DNA of 64,000 bases from DATBVX01 sp963705495 (GTDB lineage Bacteria > Pseudomonadota > Gammaproteobacteria > Steroidobacterales > Steroidobacteraceae). Below the pieces are notes generated by a model that made no database searches, was not told the DNA's origin, and saw only the letters and a list, made by a program, of their open reading frames with translations. Numbering within the stretch: the stretch's first letter is position 1; every line of letters starts with the position of its first letter. The position numbers and the translations under genes are program-made. Shown here piece by piece: positions 34,989-43,632 of this stretch. The stretch covers positions 5,556-69,555 of the forward strand of contig CAVPJQ010000021.1 in NCBI GenBank assembly GCA_963705495.1, read 5' to 3'.

Positions 34989-35337
34989 CGGCGAGGGAGC
35001 GCTACGCGAGCGTGGCGAGAACCAGGTCTTTGAGTACGATGCTTGCCTGCGCGATGTCCACGCCAGGCAGTGATGGAGATGCCCATGGAGCGGGCGCCGC
35101 CAGGAAGATCAGCGTGATCACGACTCGTGCGACGCGTTGTGCGAAAAATGCCGCCAATGAATTCTCCAGGGCCGTAGCCTCGAACCTTCGGCAGTCGCAG
35201 TGACTGCAACGAGTCCGATCTTGCATTGGAGAGTGGCGTGAAGGTCCCGCGCGACTTCACAAAATGCCGGCGAAGCTGCTCCAAGGAATCGAACAGTGAA
35301 GTGGCTCACGCGTTCATGCAGCGCCTACGAACCTGCG
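34989..35337. other. Intergenic region without a recognisable gene
   Basis: 349 bp between the NTF2-like gene and the minus-strand cyclodeaminase. Several short open frames (63-99 codons) occur on the minus strand, none with a motif I recognise. One at 35002-35226 ends with DIAQASIVLKDLVLATLA, which looks protein-like but has no identifiable family. It could be a remnant. Confidence 0.45.
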
Positions 35338-36300
35338 TCACAACGCGATTTCGTGACCTACGTGCCGCTGCGTGGCCGCTGCGTACAGCGCGCGGGCGAC
35401 ATGCAGATCGTAGAGTGCCATTCCAACGGTCTTGTAGGCAGTAGTGCCGCTCACATCGATCCGGCGCTGGCCAGAAATGACCTGACCGATCGTGAAGACA
35501 TCGGCGGACTTCACGATGCCCCTTGCGAGCGGCGCGATTACATCCCCTACCTCCTCGCGTGCCGTCTGCGAATCGATGACGATGTGCCCGGCGAGGCGGT
35601 ACACCGCATCCGGCAGCTCCTGCATGGTGGGGCGAAAAGAGCCGATGCTGATGAAATGCTTGCCGGTGAGCACTCCGGCGTCGTCCGGCAGCACCGGTTG
35701 AGCCGATGTCGTCGCGGCGATGATGAGGTCCGTGTGCCTGAGCAGCTCGCGCGCGTCGGCGCACGGCCTGACTTGGAGCTGCGGGGCCTGTGCACGAATC
35801 GTGGCGCCAAACCTCTCGTAGCTCGCAGGGGATCGCGGGACACAAAAGACCTCACTGACCGGACGCACCGCAGAGGCACTGATCGCCTGCCAGGCTCCTT
35901 GCACCCCACAGCCGATGATGCCGAGCGTACGCGTGCCCGCGGGCGTCATGTGTTTGATCCCGAGCGCGCCAACGGCCCCGGTGCGCAAGGCGGTCAGCGC
36001 CGCGGCGTTCAGAACCGCGAGAGGCACGCCGGTGCCACCGTCGGCAAGAACCATCACGCCGTTCGTGACTGGCAGGTTGCGAATTGCGTTACCCGGCACG
36101 ACCGAGACCAGCTTTGTGCCGATCATGTCGCGCGCCACCGCCGGCATGGTCAGGTACGTGTTGCCGTTCCACTCGATGTGCTGACGACGCGGCGCGCGAT
36201 ACTCTGGCTGATCCGACTCAAGCGCGGCTGATTCGGCCGGCCCGATCAGCGCCGCGGGCGGCAGCAGGTCAATCAGATCCGCATGAGAGAGGACGAGCAT
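35338..36300 (-). CDS. Ornithine cyclodeaminase/mu-crystallin family protein
   Basis: 320 residues. Rossmann fold at LGIIGCGVQGAWQAISASAV, NADPH-binding, plus RAPRRQHIEW, KLVSVVPGN and DGGTGVPLAVLNAAALTALRTG matching OCD/mu-crystallin. Members reduce imines, deaminate ornithine, or act as alanine dehydrogenase or ketimine reductase. Last residues VGHEIAL. The start overlaps no neighbour; the next gene (36470) diverges. Substrate unknown. Confidence 0.92.
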   Translation of the reverse strand: MLVLSHADLIDLLPPAALIGPAESAALESDQPEYRAPRRQHIEWNGNTYLTMPAVARDMIGTKLVSVVPGNAIRNLPVTNGVMVLADGGTGVPLAVLNAAALTALRTGAVGALGIKHMTPAGTRTLGIIGCGVQGAWQAISASAVRPVSEVFCVPRSPASYERFGATIRAQAPQLQVRPCADARELLRHTDLIIAATTSAQPVLPDDAGVLTGKHFISIGSFRPTMQELPDAVYRLAGHIVIDSQTAREEVGDVIAPLARGIVKSADVFTIGQVISGQRRIDVSGTTAYKTVGMALYDLHVARALYAAATQRHVGHEIAL

Positions 36301-36469
36301 GCTCAGTCTTCCTGGCCGGCGTTCATGTCGAAATTACGTGAATTGAATCGCCACGCCGCATCTGAACCGCGCGAGTCGACTCGAATCCCGGCATCGCATA
36401 TGCTCCCCCGCGCTCGGCATCACTGCCGTGGCGCCGCCCTGATAACAACACGTAACAGAGGGGTATCTG

Positions 36470-36778
36470 ATGAACGCTCAAAAAATCGCCGGATTGATTG
36501 GTGTTCTCCTGGCAGTCGTCAGCGCATTCGTGACGATTCCATACGCCGCCGCCATTCTCCTCATTCTCGGTCTGTTCGTCGGTCTGTCCATCATCCCGGA
36601 CCATCACGTCAGGGTCATGGTCTCGGCGCTGGTCCTGGCGGCTCTGTCGCACACCTTCGATGCGATACCTCAGATCGGCAGCTACCTCGCGACCATCCTG
36701 TCCAGCTTCGGCGTGCTCGTGGCCGGAGGGGCAATCATGATCATCCTGCGCAATACCTACGCAAGATTTAAGCCCTGA
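36470..36778 (+). CDS. Small inner-membrane protein
   Basis: 102 residues with three predicted membrane helices: KIAGLIGVLLAVVSAFVTIP, AAILLILGLFVGLSI and YLATILSSFGVLVAGGAIMII. A HH pair (PDHHVRVM) lies in a cytoplasmic or periplasmic loop. AGAGGGG precedes the ATG. No family recognised with confidence. A clear terminator follows at 36852. Confidence 0.75.
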   Translation: MNAQKIAGLIGVLLAVVSAFVTIPYAAAILLILGLFVGLSIIPDHHVRVMVSALVLAALSHTFDAIPQIGSYLATILSSFGVLVAGGAIMIILRNTYARFKP

Positions 36779-36851
36779 GCTTATCTCGCCCTGGATGGCA
36801 GGGCTCGCCGGCCGATGCGGGATTCCGTCGGCACACGAGCCGATACTCATC

Positions 36852-36875
36852 AAAGCCGCCCTCGGGCGGCTTTTT
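36852..36875 (+). terminator. Rho-independent terminator
   Basis: Stem AAAGCCGCC (36852-36860) pairs with the GGCGGC arm (36865-36870) and a run of five T follows at 36871-36875. It lies about 75 bp after the small membrane protein gene and just before the DUF885 stop on the other strand. Confidence 0.8.
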
Positions 36876-36895
36876 GTTGTCCGCGAGCCTACGCA

Positions 36896-38542
36896 TCAGT
36901 CCGCGCGGGTCAGCGCCCGGATCTCGTCATCCTTGCCGGTCAGCTGCCAGCGGATCATCGACACCGGAATCACACCGGCTGCGTTGAGCTCGGTGAAAAA
37001 GCGCCGCAGGGTGAACTCAGCACCGAGCTGCTTGCTGCGATCCATCAGCAGCTCATCCAGCAGGTACTTGCCGGTGACGTAGCTCGTCCCGTATCCCGGC
37101 TGACGCAGATACAGCTGCTGCTCGAAGCCGACCAGGTCGAGATCCGGACGCATCCAGCCGCGGGGCGTCCACTCGACCTGAAACGCCTTGGCCTCCCTCA
37201 GCGTGATTTCATTCGCCTGGGCGCGTAGCGATGCGAGGCCGCGCGCAGCCCGCTGCGCGAGCATGATCCAGACGATCTCTCGCGCGCGCGGATTGTCGTC
37301 GTAATAACCTGCATGCATCATCATTTCTTCCATCGCAGTTGCCAGGCCTTCGGCGCGACTATCCCAGATGTTGTACAGCAACGGCCCGCGACGCACCGGG
37401 CTCGCATGCGGGTCGACGCGCATCTGCGCCAGGTCCCACCAGTGATAGAAGTGAGTGAACAGAGTCATCGGCTCGCGATGACTCGCCATCGCGAAAAAAT
37501 CCCGCGTTGCCTCGGGTGAATATTCGCCGATCCGTTCGCGCAGCGCAGGATCCATGTAATCCCGCATCGGCAGAATGTCCTTGGCCTTGAGAAAGGCCAG
37601 GTACTTGGTGATCGCGTCGTTGGCGCGCCGCTGATATTCCTCGGGACTCGAGATCACCGGCAGTTGCGGCAGGCCGCGATTGCGCTGCTCTTCCAGGCGC
37701 AGGGAAGCATGCGCGCGCGCCAGCTCGCGCTTCAGCAGGTCGACTTCTTCTTCCCAGGTGAGCGGCACCAGGTGCACATTGCGCAGGCTCCAGGTGTAGT
37801 TCTCTTTGCCAATTCCAGAGGGGCCGGTCTTGGCGGGAGCCTGCGCCTCGAGCCACACGATGAACCCGTCGGTCGCTTTCGCAGCCGCGCGTGCCGCCTG
37901 GTTGACGTCAGGACTCGTGCCTTCAGTCCTTTCTACCAGGCCGCGCAGGACCTCGAGCTGTTTCTGCATCGTGCCGATGCCCGTGATCCACAGGTCTCGA
38001 GCATTTCCCACCAGGTTGAGCGGCGCCTGTCTCAGGAGCGGCTGGACGGTTGACAGCTCACCGCTCAGTTTTCGCTCCGCGGCCGGGGTCAACGGAAACG
38101 AATACGTCCACAACTCGACGAGCGCGTGATTCGTCGGTCCCTCGTGCGCGGGTGTATCGCTCTGTTCCGTAAATATCGACTGGTAGAAAGCGGGATCACG
38201 TGCCCAGGGCTGCAGCACCCGGATATCGAAATCGAGTCCATTCATTTCGGCGCGCACCAGCTGGTAATCGACCTGCTGCTCGACCGGCCAGCCCTGCGGG
38301 TCGATCGCGGCGAGACGTGCCTGATACGTCTTCAATTCCCGGTGTCGACGCTCGAAGGTGTTTGCAGTGTAGTCCGGGGCGCCATCGCGCAGCGGGGGTC
38401 GCTCGAATGCACGCCACTCGCCGAACAGGGCAAGCAGATCCTGGTACGTCTTGCCTGGCTCAGCTGCGGCACCTGCCGTGGTTAAACTGGTCATTGTTAG
38501 CACTCCCAGCACGAGATACAGAGCCCTGGGTGCAAGGCGCAT
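36896..38542 (-). CDS. Secreted DUF885 family protein
   Basis: 548 residues with a signal peptide (YLVLGVLTMTSLTTAGAAA). Core family pattern: EGLATAMEEMMMHAGYYD and the C-terminal PGYGTSYVTGKYLLDELL, which matches the DUF885 glutamate-histidine zinc-peptidase-like domain, although the HExxH is not visible as such; instead the EGLATAMEEMM helix supplies acidic residues. Family members resemble M1/M2-like peptidases. Divergent from the SYLF gene across 254 bp. Confidence 0.85.
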   Translation of the reverse strand: MRLAPRALYLVLGVLTMTSLTTAGAAAEPGKTYQDLLALFGEWRAFERPPLRDGAPDYTANTFERRHRELKTYQARLAAIDPQGWPVEQQVDYQLVRAEMNGLDFDIRVLQPWARDPAFYQSIFTEQSDTPAHEGPTNHALVELWTYSFPLTPAAERKLSGELSTVQPLLRQAPLNLVGNARDLWITGIGTMQKQLEVLRGLVERTEGTSPDVNQAARAAAKATDGFIVWLEAQAPAKTGPSGIGKENYTWSLRNVHLVPLTWEEEVDLLKRELARAHASLRLEEQRNRGLPQLPVISSPEEYQRRANDAITKYLAFLKAKDILPMRDYMDPALRERIGEYSPEATRDFFAMASHREPMTLFTHFYHWWDLAQMRVDPHASPVRRGPLLYNIWDSRAEGLATAMEEMMMHAGYYDDNPRAREIVWIMLAQRAARGLASLRAQANEITLREAKAFQVEWTPRGWMRPDLDLVGFEQQLYLRQPGYGTSYVTGKYLLDELLMDRSKQLGAEFTLRRFFTELNAAGVIPVSMIRWQLTGKDDEIRALTRAD

Positions 38543-38722
38543 GGCATGGTTTCCCTTCGCGGCGCAGATGCGTCGCCTTCTTGGTGCGATTATCTTCGAT
38601 TGTTTGGTGAACCGTGTGCTATGGCGTTCCTCGGTCTCCTCACCGACCCATCTTCCCCTCGGAAGGGGCAGGAGCCGGGCGTCGTCCCGATCGCGGCTTC
38701 TAGTCCCTTGGGGCAGGATGCT

Positions 38723-38741
38723 GGCCTCGGCGAACGAGGCC
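38723..38741. other. Perfect 7-bp hairpin in a divergent promoter region
   Basis: ggcctcg (38723-38729) and cgaggcc (38735-38741) form a 7-bp stem with a GCGAA loop within the 254-bp gap between the DUF885 and SYLF genes. It lies 56 bp upstream of the SYLF ATG. Role unknown; the remainder of the gap shows no gene. Confidence 0.35.
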
Positions 38742-38796
38742 GACTATCCTCCGTGGCCAACCCCAAGTTAACTGCCTATCCTGTGGAGAACTCGCA

Positions 38797-39363
38797 ATGA
38801 AGCTGCCAATGCAAAAAATCGGTGCCCTACTCATGTTGATGTTGTTCTGCACAGTGGTTCGTGCGGACGAATTCGACGACACGATCAAGGTATTTCAAAA
38901 CGCCGGCGAGAGCGGCCAGTTCTTCAAGAACGCCTACGGCTACGCGGTCTTCCCGACTATCGGCAAGGGTGGCGTCGGCATTGGCGGCGCGCATGGCAAG
39001 GGCCGCGTGTACCAGGGCGGTAAATATGTCGGCGATACCACGATGAACCAGCTCACCGCCGGCTTCCAGCTCGGCGGCCAGGCCTTCAGCCAGATCATCT
39101 TTCTCGAAGACAAGCGCGCGTTCGATGATTTCACTGGTGGGGAGTTTGAGTTTAGCGCACAGGCTTCCGCGGTTGCGATTACCGCTGGAGCTTCGGCCAG
39201 CGCCGGCGGCACTGGGACCTCTGCGGGTGCAAGCGCCGGAAAGAAGGACGCGTCCACTGTCGGCTCGTACCGCAAGGGAATGGCGGTCTTCACGGTGGCG
39301 AAGGGCGGTTTGATGTACGAGGCAGCGCTGGGCGGTCAGAAATTCAAGTACACAGCCAAGTAG
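38797..39363 (+). CDS. SYLF/YSC84 domain lipid-binding protein, secreted
   Basis: 188 residues, signal peptide (KIGALLMLMLFCTVVRA) then FKNAYGYAVFPTIGKGGVGIGGAHGKGRVYQGG and EFSAQASAVAITAGASASAG, characteristic of the SYLF domain that binds acidic phospholipids. GGAGA precedes the ATG. Periplasmic in bacteria; often called lipid-binding or twin-arginine-unrelated stress protein. Standalone. Confidence 0.92.
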   Translation: MKLPMQKIGALLMLMLFCTVVRADEFDDTIKVFQNAGESGQFFKNAYGYAVFPTIGKGGVGIGGAHGKGRVYQGGKYVGDTTMNQLTAGFQLGGQAFSQIIFLEDKRAFDDFTGGEFEFSAQASAVAITAGASASAGGTGTSAGASAGKKDASTVGSYRKGMAVFTVAKGGLMYEAALGGQKFKYTAK

Positions 39364-39393
39364 GTCGCGACTGCTCGAAACCAGGGGATCTAC

Positions 39394-39879
39394 ATGCCGC
39401 ATGTGAGCCTACGCTCGACGCTACTGCTCGCAGTGGCGGTGGCGGTCGCAGGCTGCGCCCCGCAGAAGGCACAGGACAGCGCGGCTGACGTCGCCACCCT
39501 TGCATCGACCGCGGCCGGCTGGCAAAAGGCATATAACGAGAAGAACGCGGATGCAGTCGCAGCTCTCTACGGCGAAGACGCGCAGCTTCTCCCGCCCGGA
39601 GCGCCAGTCGTCAACGGTCGCCCCGCGATCCGCGACTACTGGGCAAACGACATCGCCGCCACCGGCGTGGCGGTGACGATCACGTCCGATGCACGCAATG
39701 CGGGTGGTGATTGGGGGTGGCGTTCCGGCTCATGGAGCTCGCAGGACGCCAAGGGCGTCCCGGTGACCGGCAAGTACGTCGAGGTCTGGCATCGAACCTC
39801 CAGCGGCTGGCAAATCCACCGCGATATTTGGAACGCGGACGGAGCACCGGGAGCGAGCTCGGCACCAGCCGCACCCTGA
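39394..39879 (+). CDS. DUF4440/SnoaL-like lipoprotein
   Basis: 161 residues. Signal peptide with lipobox VAGC (LLLAVAVAVAGC), then an NTF2-like fold: AYNEKNADAVAALYGEDAQLLPPG, INGRPAIRDYW-like VNGRPAIRDYWAND, GDWGWRSGSW, YVEVWHRTSSGWQIHRDIWN. Outer- or inner-membrane lipoprotein of unknown function. Follows the SYLF gene with 30 bp and may be cotranscribed. Similar in fold to the protein at 34503. Confidence 0.88.
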   Translation: MPHVSLRSTLLLAVAVAVAGCAPQKAQDSAADVATLASTAAGWQKAYNEKNADAVAALYGEDAQLLPPGAPVVNGRPAIRDYWANDIAATGVAVTITSDARNAGGDWGWRSGSWSSQDAKGVPVTGKYVEVWHRTSSGWQIHRDIWNADGAPGASSAPAAP

Positions 39880-39975
39880 TAGGGACTGATCGAGCCGATT
39901 TCAGAACGCCTCCCCGACGGAGGAGCGTGAACGAACTGTCGTCGCGTCCCCACGCATAGTCGGCGTGCTCCGCTG

Positions 39976-40482
39976 TCAGGTCTTGACAGGGATCCAGATC
40001 TCCAGCCCGCCCATGCCGCTCACTGAGTCGAACGCTTCGCCATAGCGCTCGAAGTTCGGGCCGTCCGCGGCCTCGTGTCCCGACTCCGGAAGCCACTTGT
40101 TCCAGATCGTGTTCCAGGTACCGCGAATCGTCGAGATGTGATCGCGATGCTCGAACACCGCATATCTTTGTGCTGGCACGCACACGCGGGTGAATTCCGT
40201 CGGCACCGCTACGGCATCGGCAATCTCGACGCCGCACAGGTAGTCGAAGTCGCCCGCCTCGTCCGCGTTGTAGCTCACGCCATAAGCGGTTCTGCCGACC
40301 TGCCCGGGGATTTTGCAGAAGTACGGCAGGAAGCGTTGCCATTGCGCCGGTATGCCCGCGCTGGTCTCGCACGTGTAGCGCTGACTCAGCCCGGCCACCA
40401 GCAGCGGCTTGCCGTTCTCGAAGCGCGACGGTTGCAGCGTGCTGCTTCCGTCAGTCGTCGGCCGCGCACGCGGTTTAGTCAT
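39976..40482 (-). CDS. GyrI-like/AraC-effector-binding domain protein
   Basis: 168 residues. Effector-binding (GyrI-like) fold: PLLVAGLSQRY, IPAQWQRFLPYFCKIPGQVGRTAYGVSYN, DYLCGVEIADAVAVPTEFTRVCVPAQRYAVFEHR, WNTIWNKWLPES. No DNA-binding domain is present, so this is a standalone small-molecule-binding protein. It diverges from the DGPF gene across 93 bp. Confidence 0.85.
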   Translation of the reverse strand: MTKPRARPTTDGSSTLQPSRFENGKPLLVAGLSQRYTCETSAGIPAQWQRFLPYFCKIPGQVGRTAYGVSYNADEAGDFDYLCGVEIADAVAVPTEFTRVCVPAQRYAVFEHRDHISTIRGTWNTIWNKWLPESGHEAADGPNFERYGEAFDSVSGMGGLEIWIPVKT

Positions 40483-40575
40483 TCGCCTTGTCGAATTCGG
40501 GCTCAGTCATTCGTCGTACGGACATGCACCCCTGAAGAGAGTTCACATGCCTGTTCAGCCGTTAAGGAGAAGCCC

Positions 40576-40989
40576 ATGAGATTCATGATCATCGTCAAGG
40601 CGACCAAGGACACTGAAGCGGGCGTAATGCCCGAAGAGGCAAGGTTCGCGTCGATGGCGGCCTACCACGAGGAGCTCGTGAAGGCGGGCGTACTGCTCGA
40701 CGCGTCGGGATTGCAGCCGAGTTCCAAGGGTTGGCGAATCAAGTATTCCGGTACGAAACGCATCGTGAGCGACGGACCGTTCACGGAGAGTAAGGAGCTG
40801 ATCGCCGGCTACACGCTCATCCAGGTGAAATCGCGCGCCGAGGCGCTCGAGTGGACCCGGCGCTTTCCGAATCCAGTCGGAGAAGACCAGGATGCCGAGA
40901 TCGAAGTACGCCAGCTCTTCGAGCTGGAAGACTTCGGGCCGAGCGAGGCGATCGAGCGCTTTCGCGAAATGGGCGTTGGCGGCAAGTAG
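40576..40989 (+). CDS. YCII-like DGPF-domain protein (ECF42 partner)
   Basis: 137 residues from ATG 40576 with AAGGAGA upstream. Contains the signature IVSDGPFTESKELIAGY and the YCII-like ferredoxin fold (MRFMIIVKATKDTEAG, EVRQLFELEDF). DGPF proteins are the conserved genomic partners of ECF42 sigma factors and are proposed to be their targets or sensors. It lies 46 bp before the sigma gene on the same strand, in agreement with that association. Confidence 0.93.
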   Translation: MRFMIIVKATKDTEAGVMPEEARFASMAAYHEELVKAGVLLDASGLQPSSKGWRIKYSGTKRIVSDGPFTESKELIAGYTLIQVKSRAEALEWTRRFPNPVGEDQDAEIEVRQLFELEDFGPSEAIERFREMGVGGK

Positions 40990-41035
40990 GGGCGCCAGGC
41001 CCGCTTGCGCGGGATGAACATGGATGCTGTGATCG

Positions 41036-42298
41036 GTGGCTGTGACGGCCACCGACACCCATCGCGCGATTGACGCAGTCTGGAGAATTGAATCGCCGCG
41101 GCTGATCGCGGGCCTCACGCGCATCGTGCGCGATGTCGGCGTAGCCGAAGAACTCGCTCACGATGCCCTGGTGGTAGCGCTCGAGCAGTGGCCGCAAGCA
41201 GGCGTCCCGGATAACCCCGGCGCCTGGCTGATGACGACTGCCAAGAACCGGGCGATCGACCGCGTGCGTCATGGGAAGCTCCGGGGACGCAAGCACGAGC
41301 AACTGGGCTACGAACTCGAGCAGCAAGTCACGCCGGATCTCGATGCGGAAATCGACGATGACATCGGGGATGACCTCCTGCGCTTACTGTTCATCGCCTG
41401 TCATCCCGTGCTTTCGACCGAGGCGCGCCTGGCACTCACTCTGCGGCTCCTCGGTGGCCTGACGACCGAGGAGATTGCCCGTGCTTTCCTGGTGTCGGAA
41501 CCCACGATCGCCCAGCGCATCGTTCGGGCGAAGCGAACGCTTTCGCAAGCGCGCATTCCTTTCGAGGTGCCCCACGGCTCCGAACTCGGGGCACGGCTGG
41601 CTTCGGTCCTCGAGGTCATCTACCTCATCTTCAATGAGGGTTATTCCGCAACTGCGGGCGAGGACTGGATGCGGCCCGCACTTTGCGAGGATGCACTGCG
41701 GCTCGGCCGCATCCTAGCGGACCTCGAGCCGCAGGAGCCCGAGGTCCATGGACTCGTCGCGTTGATGGAGATTCAGGCCTCCCGCGCGGGTGCGCGCATC
41801 GGACCCTCGGGTGAGCCGGTGTTGTTGCTCGAGCAGAACCGCTCGCAGTGGGATCAGCTGCTGATCCGGCGAGGACTCGGCGCACTGGAGCGCGCCGAGA
41901 GACTCGGCGGAGCATATGGCAGGTACACGTTGCAAGCTGAAATTGCCGCCTGTCACGCACGCGCGCGGACTGCAGAGCAAACGGACTGGGTACGCATTGC
42001 GATGCTGTATGAGACGCTGGCGAGAGTTGCGCCCTCCCCGGTCGTCGAGCTCAACCGTGCCGTCGCTGTGTCGATGGCATTCGGTCCAGCCGCGGGGCTG
42101 GAACTGGCCGACGCGCTCACTTCTGAGCCGTCGCTCAGGACCTATCACCTGCTGCCGAGCGTGCGGGGCGATCTCCTCGCCAAGCTCGGGCGGGCAGCTG
42201 AAGCGCGGGTGGAGTTCGAACGCGCCGCTTCGCTCACACGTAACAGTCGCGAGCGCGAGCTGCTCCTTGCGCGTGCAGCAGCGTGCACTTCCCCATGA
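41036..42298 (+). CDS. ECF42-type RNA polymerase sigma factor
   Basis: 420 residues, GTG start (VTATDTHRAIDAVWRIESPR). Sigma2 region (GVAEELAHDALVVALEQWPQAG), sigma4 helix-turn-helix (LRLLGGLTTEEIARAFLVSEPTIAQRIVRAKRTL) and a long C-terminal TPR-like extension of about 200 residues (LVALMEIQASRAGARIG, PVVELNRAVAVSMAFGPAAG). The extension is typical of ECF42 and is needed for its activity. No anti-sigma gene is adjacent. The stop overlaps the DUF3280 start. Confidence 0.94.
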   Translation: MAVTATDTHRAIDAVWRIESPRLIAGLTRIVRDVGVAEELAHDALVVALEQWPQAGVPDNPGAWLMTTAKNRAIDRVRHGKLRGRKHEQLGYELEQQVTPDLDAEIDDDIGDDLLRLLFIACHPVLSTEARLALTLRLLGGLTTEEIARAFLVSEPTIAQRIVRAKRTLSQARIPFEVPHGSELGARLASVLEVIYLIFNEGYSATAGEDWMRPALCEDALRLGRILADLEPQEPEVHGLVALMEIQASRAGARIGPSGEPVLLLEQNRSQWDQLLIRRGLGALERAERLGGAYGRYTLQAEIAACHARARTAEQTDWVRIAMLYETLARVAPSPVVELNRAVAVSMAFGPAAGLELADALTSEPSLRTYHLLPSVRGDLLAKLGRAAEARVEFERAASLTRNSRERELLLARAAACTSP

Positions 42299-42834
42299 TG
42301 CCCCTGTTACCGCGCACCGTAGTCGCGACGCTGCTGCTCGCGACCGCGCCGGTGTATTGCGACGCAGCCGTGCCGACGGCACCGAGAAGTGCGGCAGTCA
42401 TGGAATTCGAGCTGTTCGACGACATGAGCGCCTATGAGGATCCCACGGTCATGCAAGCCGAGAGCCGCAGAATCACGCTGATCAGCGAGACGCTGCGGCA
42501 GGAATTGAGCGAACGGGGGTTGTACCGCGTCGTGGATAACCACGCCGCCGCAAAGCTGATATCTGACTCAAAGGCGCGCCAGAACCTGCGCGACTGCAAT
42601 GGCTGCGAGATCGACATCGGCAAGGCACTGGGGGCCGACGTCATCGTCATCGGCTGGGTGCAGAAGGTCAGCAATCTCATCCTCAACATCAATGTTCAGG
42701 TCAAGGACGTTCGCACGGGCGAGATGCTCTACGCGCAGTCGGTGGACTTGCGCAGCAACACTGATCAGTCGTGGCTGCGTGGTATTCGTTACATGGTGGA
42801 CCGCATTGCAGAGGACGCACAGCGCACGCCCTGA
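42295..42834 (+). CDS. DUF3280/DUF2380 family secreted protein
   Basis: 179 residues from ATG 42295, whose ATG overlaps the sigma TGA (ATGA); a GTG at 42283 is an alternative. Signal peptide (VVATLLLATAPVYCDAA), then VMEFELFDDMS, SETLRQELSERGLYRVVDN, CNGCEIDIGKALGADVIVIGWVQKVSNLILNIN, split here, as in DUF3280 proteins associated with quinoprotein clusters. Role unknown. Coupling to a sigma gene is noteworthy. Confidence 0.82.
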   Translation: MMPLLPRTVVATLLLATAPVYCDAAVPTAPRSAAVMEFELFDDMSAYEDPTVMQAESRRITLISETLRQELSERGLYRVVDNHAAAKLISDSKARQNLRDCNGCEIDIGKALGADVIVIGWVQKVSNLILNINVQVKDVRTGEMLYAQSVDLRSNTDQSWLRGIRYMVDRIAEDAQRTP

Positions 42835-42890
42835 CAGCGTCTGCGGACCTCACGCTTCAGCGAAGGCCCCGATCCGTAATCAGCCTGGCG

Positions 42891-42933
42891 CCGGGGAAAT
42901 CGCGCGGTAGGCTACCCTCGTCGACTTCCCCGG
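42891..42933. terminator. Bidirectional terminator-like cruciform
   Basis: Arms 42891-42902 and 42922-42933 are 12-bp inverted repeats with one mismatch, enclosing an inner ggtag/ctacc hairpin. Located in the gap between the convergent DUF3280 and MxaD-like genes. Confidence 0.6.
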
Positions 42934-42951
42934 AATGCCACTCAAGTCCGG

Positions 42952-43479
42952 TCAGCCCTCGAGCATGGTCTTGAGGTTCTTGAGGCCGCCCTGGTAGACG
43001 CCCTTGATCAGGTTGACCGCGCCGGTGTCGCTCTCGGCCTCCGGCGGATTGTCAGCCGGATTCTTGCGCTTGAAATGGCCAGCCCATGTCACCACCGTGG
43101 TGCCGTCCTTTCCCGCCTTCAGCGAAACAGTCGACACGTAGTCATCTAGTGGGAGCGGCGACTCAATGATCCGGTACTTATAAGAGTGGTTTTTCTCGCT
43201 GAACGCGAGCAACTCCTCAGTGAACGTTGGCCCGTCCTTGATCGTCAGTGCACGGACTGCGCCCGGCGTGTTGTTGGTCCCCTTGACGATCTCGTCCTTG
43301 GCAAAGCCCGGATGCCACTTATTCAGGCCGTCGTAATCCTTGATGGTCGCCCAGACCTTGTCGAGCGGCGCCTTGATTTCGATGGTTTCGGTGACACTCA
43401 AAGGCTTCGGTGGGTCGGCGAGCGCGGATCCGCCCGCAGCCATCGCGAACAGTGCCACCACGGCGAGACTCTTCTTCAT
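42952..43479 (-). CDS. MxaD-like SRPBCC family secreted protein
   Basis: 175 residues. Signal peptide (KKSLAVVALFAMAAGGSALA), then a START/SRPBCC fold: VTETIEIKAPLDKVWATIKDYDGLNKWHPGF, TLTIKDGP-like ALTIKDGPTFTEEL, YKYRIIESPLPLDDYVSTVSL, VTWAGHFKRKN. MxaD stimulates electron transfer from methanol dehydrogenase to cytochrome cL in methylotrophs. Here it converges with DUF3280; the PQQ dehydrogenase at 13669 could be a client, but this is inference. Confidence 0.86.
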   Translation of the reverse strand: MKKSLAVVALFAMAAGGSALADPPKPLSVTETIEIKAPLDKVWATIKDYDGLNKWHPGFAKDEIVKGTNNTPGAVRALTIKDGPTFTEELLAFSEKNHSYKYRIIESPLPLDDYVSTVSLKAGKDGTTVVTWAGHFKRKNPADNPPEAESDTGAVNLIKGVYQGGLKNLKTMLEG

Positions 43480-43632
43480 ACATATTTCCCCTTTGACGAT
43501 TTATGCGAGGAGTTTGCCCGGCCTGCGCAAGCCTGCAGACCCGCCCGGCGCGTCACTATACCGGAGTCGCGGCGGAATCACGGTCCCCGGCGTGACGATC
43601 ACAAGCCGACCCGCGTAGAACATACTAAGGAC

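Noticed and set aside
35002..35226. Short minus-strand frame ending in DIAQASIVLKDLVLATLA
   Set aside because: Looks slightly protein-like but has no SD, no homology I know and sits in a gap of weak coding potential.
43186..43632. Upstream extension of the alpha/beta hydrolase
   Set aside because: It overlaps the MxaD-like gene on the opposite strand and shows no hydrolase homology.
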